Origin: Sandaracinaceae bacterium
GTDB lineage: Bacteria; Myxococcota_A; Polyangia; Polyangiales; Houyiibacteriaceae
Direction of reading: 5' to 3'
DNA: 64,000 nt
Assembly (NCBI GenBank): GCA_020633075.1
Contig: JACKEI010000004.1
Location: 1-64,000 of the forward strand
The translations under genes and the position numbers were made by a program. The notes below the pieces were generated by a model, which searched no databases, was not told where the DNA came from, and was given only the letters and a program-made list of their open reading frames with translations. Each line of letters starts with the position of its first letter. The first letter of the stretch is position 1. Positions 61,530 to 64,000 of this stretch are shown here, piece by piece.

Positions 61530-62073
61530 CTCGGAGGAAGGCGCGCAGGCGAGCCATGGCGCGCTCGCGGCGCTTACGGAAGGTGGCGTCGCTCGGGTGC
61601 TCGTCGGCCAGCACCTGCGCCAAGACGGCTTGGTCGCTGGGGGACAGCTGCGCGATGGCGTCGGCCAGCAGCTGTCGCTCGGCGGCGTGGAGCGCCTGCT
61701 GCTCGGGCGAGGCCTCCGCGCTGACGTGGCCGCGCGCTTCGTCCAGCGGACCGGTGCGGCTGCGCCGCGCGCGGGTGCGCGACGTGCGCACCTCCCAGCC
61801 GGCGATGGTGAGCGCCCAGGCCAGCGCGTCGCGCGCCGGGTCGAAGCGCGGCGCCTGCTCGAAGAGCTTGAGGAGCGAGGCCTGGGTCACGTCGTCCACC
61901 TCGTGTGTGCGTGCGGGGCCGAGCGCGCGGCCCACGAAGCCCTGCACGGCGGGCCACAGCAGGCGATAGGCGGGGTCGATCGCCTCGCGGTCGCCGTCCG
62001 CGAGGCGCAGGAAGAGCGCGTTGAGCTCACTGCGGAGCTCGGGCGCGGCGGTCCATGACGGAGCAGAGGACAA
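61513..62073 (-). CDS. ECF RNA polymerase sigma factor
   Basis: 186 aa from TTG 62073, the only plausible start after the peptide gene stop 9 bp upstream. Sigma2 region (YRLLWPAVQGFVGRALGPARTHEVDDVTQASLLKLFEQ) and sigma4 HTH (LSPSDQAVLAQVLADEHPSDATFRKRRERAMARLRAFL). Middle gene of a Cys-peptide/sigma/membrane-protein operon. Confidence 0.9.
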   Translation of the reverse strand: MSSAPSWTAAPELRSELNALFLRLADGDREAIDPAYRLLWPAVQGFVGRALGPARTHEVDDVTQASLLKLFEQAPRFDPARDALAWALTIAGWEVRTSRTRARRSRTGPLDEARGHVSAEASPEQQALHAAERQLLADAIAQLSPSDQAVLAQVLADEHPSDATFRKRRERAMARLRAFLRDVHGT

Positions 62074-62082
62074 GGCCCCGGA

Positions 62083-62271
62083 TCATGGAGTGTTGTGTGC
62101 GCAACCGCCACCGCAGTCGCCGCAGTCACCGCTTCCGTCGCAGGCATCACAAGGGCAGACCGACCCGCAGGCGCACGTGGAGGCGCTGGCGTGGACGGCG
62201 TAGCCGGTGGCGGCGGCGACGGGGAGAGCGAGGACGGCGAGCAAGGTGAGGAGCTTCTTCTTCATGGTCAT
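62083..62271 (-). CDS. Small Cys-rich secreted peptide
   Basis: 62 aa. Start MTMKKK chosen because a Lys-rich signal peptide follows (LLTLLAVLALPVAAATGYAVHASA). The mature part is about 31 residues with nine Cys (TCACGSVCPCDACDGSG, DCGDCGGGC) and a terminal His. Spacing suggests metal or cluster binding, or disulfide knots. Not a clear bufferin. First gene of the sigma operon. Confidence 0.75.
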   Translation of the reverse strand: MTMKKKLLTLLAVLALPVAAATGYAVHASASTCACGSVCPCDACDGSGDCGDCGGGCAHNTP

Positions 62272-62381
62272 GCCGTCTCTAGGCCGCACGCCCGGCGGGC
62301 GTGACAGCCGGGCCCAACATTTTCTTGCTGGCCCCGCCGGATGACGCGCCATTCTCGTTCGCGCGGCTGTGCGCTACCCTC

Positions 62382-62654
62382 ATGGACATGGCGCGTGGTG
62401 GACGACGCAAGCGGCGCAAGCCCGAGCATCAACAGGGGAACGACGGCGACGAGCCGACGCACGCGCTCGGGCGCGTGTACGCGGGCGGCTTGGGCATGCT
62501 GGTGGGCGGGGGCGCTGGGGTTGTCTTGGCCATGGAGTGGCTGGAGGACTTCGAGCTGATCCTGCCGCTCGGTGCCGGCGGCGCCGTGGTGGTGGGGGTC
62601 CTCGCGGCGGTCGTCGGAGACAAGGTCTGGGAGACCGTGGTCGACTGGCTCTGA
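62382..62654 (+). CDS. Small membrane protein
   Basis: 90 aa (ATG 62382, or 62388). Basic N-terminus (ARGGRRKRRKPEHQQ) and two hydrophobic helices (VYAGGLGMLVGGGAGVVLAM; LILPLGAGGAVVVGVLAAVVG). Function unknown. Divergent from the Cys-peptide gene, convergent with the cyclase (10-bp gap). Confidence 0.6.
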   Translation: MDMARGGRRKRRKPEHQQGNDGDEPTHALGRVYAGGLGMLVGGGAGVVLAMEWLEDFELILPLGAGGAVVVGVLAAVVGDKVWETVVDWL

Positions 62655-62664
62655 GGCCGCGGCG

Positions 62665-64000
62665 CTACTTGGAGAGCGCGACGTGCACGCCCGAGAACGA
62701 CTCCGGGGGCGGCGCGGCCTGATAGTCGAGGGCCTGTTGCCGCAGGCGCAGCGCGACCCCGTCGTTGGGGCGCAGGACCAGAATCTCGGCCCACAACTCG
62801 GCCGCGCCAGCAAAGTCGCGCGCGCCGTAGCGGGCCAGGGCCGCGTCCGAGAGCTGCGCGAGCGAGCGCTCCTCGTCCCCCGCCTGCCCCGCTGGCGCGA
62901 GGGGCTCGAACACCAGCACCCCCTCTTGCTTGCCCTTGACCGCGACGCGCTCGACCGCGCGCGCCACCACACTCTCGCCAGCCGCCGCGATGGTGGGTTC
63001 GCTCGCGAGGATGCTCGTGCCGTACTGCTTGTTGAGCCCTTCCAGGCGCGCGGCTAGGTTCACGACGTCACCCATGGCGGTGTAGTTCATGCGCTGGGGG
63101 GTGCCCACGTTGCCCACCAGCGCCACACCCGTCGCGAGCCCGATGCGCGTGTGGGTGCGCTTCATCCAGGCCCCGTCTTCCGTCTCGGCGAGCGCCTCGA
63201 GCCGCGCCTGAATCGCGAGCGCCGCGAGCAGCGCGTCACGGGCGTGGTCGGCGTTGCTCTGCGGGGCGCCCCAGAAGGCCATCACGGCGTCGCCGATGAA
63301 CTTGTCCACCGTGCCCCCGTGCGCCTGGATGATGGCGGTGACCTCTTCGAGGTACACACCCAGGCGCGTCACCAGGGCGTCGGGTTCGAGCTCCTCGCTC
63401 ATGGTCGTGAAGCCGGCGAGGTCGCTGAAGAAGAGGGTGACCTCGCGCAGCTCGCCGCCCAGGCGCGCCTCCTCGCCAGACTGGACGATGTGGCGCACCA
63501 CGTCCTGCGGGACGAAGGCCGCGAACGAGCGCAGCCCGCTCTTCATGGCGGCGAGCGAGCCTTCGATGGCGCGGATCTCGGCAAAGCGTGACGGCTCGCG
63601 CTGGCGCTGCTCGAGCTCGAAGCGCCCCACCCGGCTCATCTCTACCGACACGTCGCGCAGCGGCCTGGCCACGCGCTCGGCCAGAAAGACCGCGACGCCG
63701 ACCGAGAGGAGCAGCGCCAAGAGAGACGAGGCGACGCCGCGCGCGATGTCTTCGCGCACCGTGCCGAGGAAGTCCGACTCGGGCGCGATGACGCCCACCG
63801 CCCAGAGGTGCTCGGCGCCGATCGGGAAGCAGGTGAGCATCGCCTGGTAGGTCTCGCCCTCGGAGTCGAAGGCAAAGCTGTGCTGCGCCTCGCTCTGACA
63901 GTCGATGTGCGTCCCCGCCTCTCGAACGAAGGCGCGGGTGGGGGCGTCGCTGAGCCCATCGAGGCGCACCAGCTCCCCCTGGCCGCGCGCGCCGCGGCGC
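62665..64000 (-). CDS. Class III adenylate/guanylate cyclase, 5' partial
   Basis: 445 aa visible; the start lies beyond the right edge, since the frame remains open there. An extracytoplasmic sensor (Cache-like end: AEHLWAVGVIAPESDFLG), TM helix (SSLLALLLSVGVAVFLAE), HAMP (RVARPLRDVSVEMSRV) and class III cyclase (VTLFFSDLAGFTTMSEEL, GGTVDKFIGDAVMAFWGAP, ATGVALVGNVGTPQRMNYTAMGDVVNLAARLE). Metal Asp (FSDLAG, GDAVMAF) and the transition-state Asn/Arg (NLAARLE) are present, so it should make cAMP. Confidence 0.93.
   Translation of the reverse strand, partial: RRGARGQGELVRLDGLSDAPTRAFVREAGTHIDCQSEAQHSFAFDSEGETYQAMLTCFPIGAEHLWAVGVIAPESDFLGTVREDIARGVASSLLALLLSVGVAVFLAERVARPLRDVSVEMSRVGRFELEQRQREPSRFAEIRAIEGSLAAMKSGLRSFAAFVPQDVVRHIVQSGEEARLGGELREVTLFFSDLAGFTTMSEELEPDALVTRLGVYLEEVTAIIQAHGGTVDKFIGDAVMAFWGAPQSNADHARDALLAALAIQARLEALAETEDGAWMKRTHTRIGLATGVALVGNVGTPQRMNYTAMGDVVNLAARLEGLNKQYGTSILASEPTIAAAGESVVARAVERVAVKGKQEGVLVFEPLAPAGQAGDEERSLAQLSDAALARYGARDFAGAAELWAEILVLRPNDGVALRLRQQALDYQAAPPPESFSGVHVALSK

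Noticed and set aside
62083..62271. Bufferin (BufA) peptide
   Set aside because: Cys-rich and near an ECF sigma factor, but lacks the BufA pattern and any BufB/BufC neighbours.
1..64000. tRNA, rRNA, insertion sequence or prophage
   Set aside because: No cloverleaf-like tRNA with CCA/T-loop, no ribosomal stretch, no transposase or integrase and no GC shift suggesting an island was seen by eye.

Overview
The window is GC-rich throughout (about 70% by eye) and dense with protein genes. I saw no rRNA, tRNA, CRISPR array or insertion sequence. The content points to a myxobacterium, most likely a Polyangia/Sandaracinus-like member: many lipobox lipoproteins, a MYXO-CTERM-like tail, LytS/LytTR, ECF sigma and FecR modules, a CarF-type plasmalogen desaturase and several myxobacterial unknown families. 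The placement is inferred from gene families, not from a marker gene. Short AT-rich stretches occur almost only in divergent promoter regions.

Layout. 1-4.7 kb: end of an RND efflux operon (adaptor, then pump with unusual His/Asp and Pro-rich insertions). 4.7-8.6 kb: GIDE-domain protein, WYL regulator, SRAP/YedK DNA-protein crosslink protein and hypotheticals. 8.6-13.9 kb: minus-strand operon of a large lipoprotein, a HEAT-repeat-like protein and a metzincin lipoprotein. 14-21 kb: ABM-GNAT fusion, DUF6544-like membrane protein, divergent SDR/LysR pair, aspartate kinase, DinB. 21-30 kb: a haem/iron uptake operon (two-repeat lipoprotein, TonB-dependent receptor, HmuY, kelch lipoprotein, TonB-like protein with a Ser-Glu linker) behind a Fur-box-like AT-rich element, divergent from a LytS/LytTR two-component pair. 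30-41 kb: MYXO-CTERM protein, membrane protein, BNR lipoprotein, STAND-winged-helix regulator, an ECF sigma/FecR/barrel operon and a VWA protein. 41-44 kb: two paralogous membrane-anchored proteins flanking a small protein and a lone receiver domain.

44.3-48.0 kb: a translationally coupled five-gene operon, CarF/PEDS1-like desaturase, GTP cyclohydrolase I, cytochrome c, multi-TM protein, trypsin-like protease. 49.2-52.8 kb: the most striking locus. A TetR regulator and a near-perfect palindrome precede a eukaryote-like sterol C-24 methyltransferase overlapped by a Rieske oxygenase of the cholesterol 7-desaturase type; a PAQR/HlyIII protein converges on them with a 153-bp antisense overlap. 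This predicts sterol tailoring in the cell.

52.9-57.2 kb: osmoprotection, ectABC plus a sodium:solute symporter, divergent from a MarR (EctR-like) regulator. 57.2-64 kb: MarC protein, spermidine-synthase-like protein, SSUH2/DnaJ-zinc-finger-like protein, an FMN split-barrel/GNAT fusion, an operon of Cys-rich secreted peptide, ECF sigma and Cys-containing membrane protein, and a class III nucleotide cyclase cut by the window end. No stretch over 300 bp lacks a gene; the longest gap (48038-48298) shows nothing I recognise.
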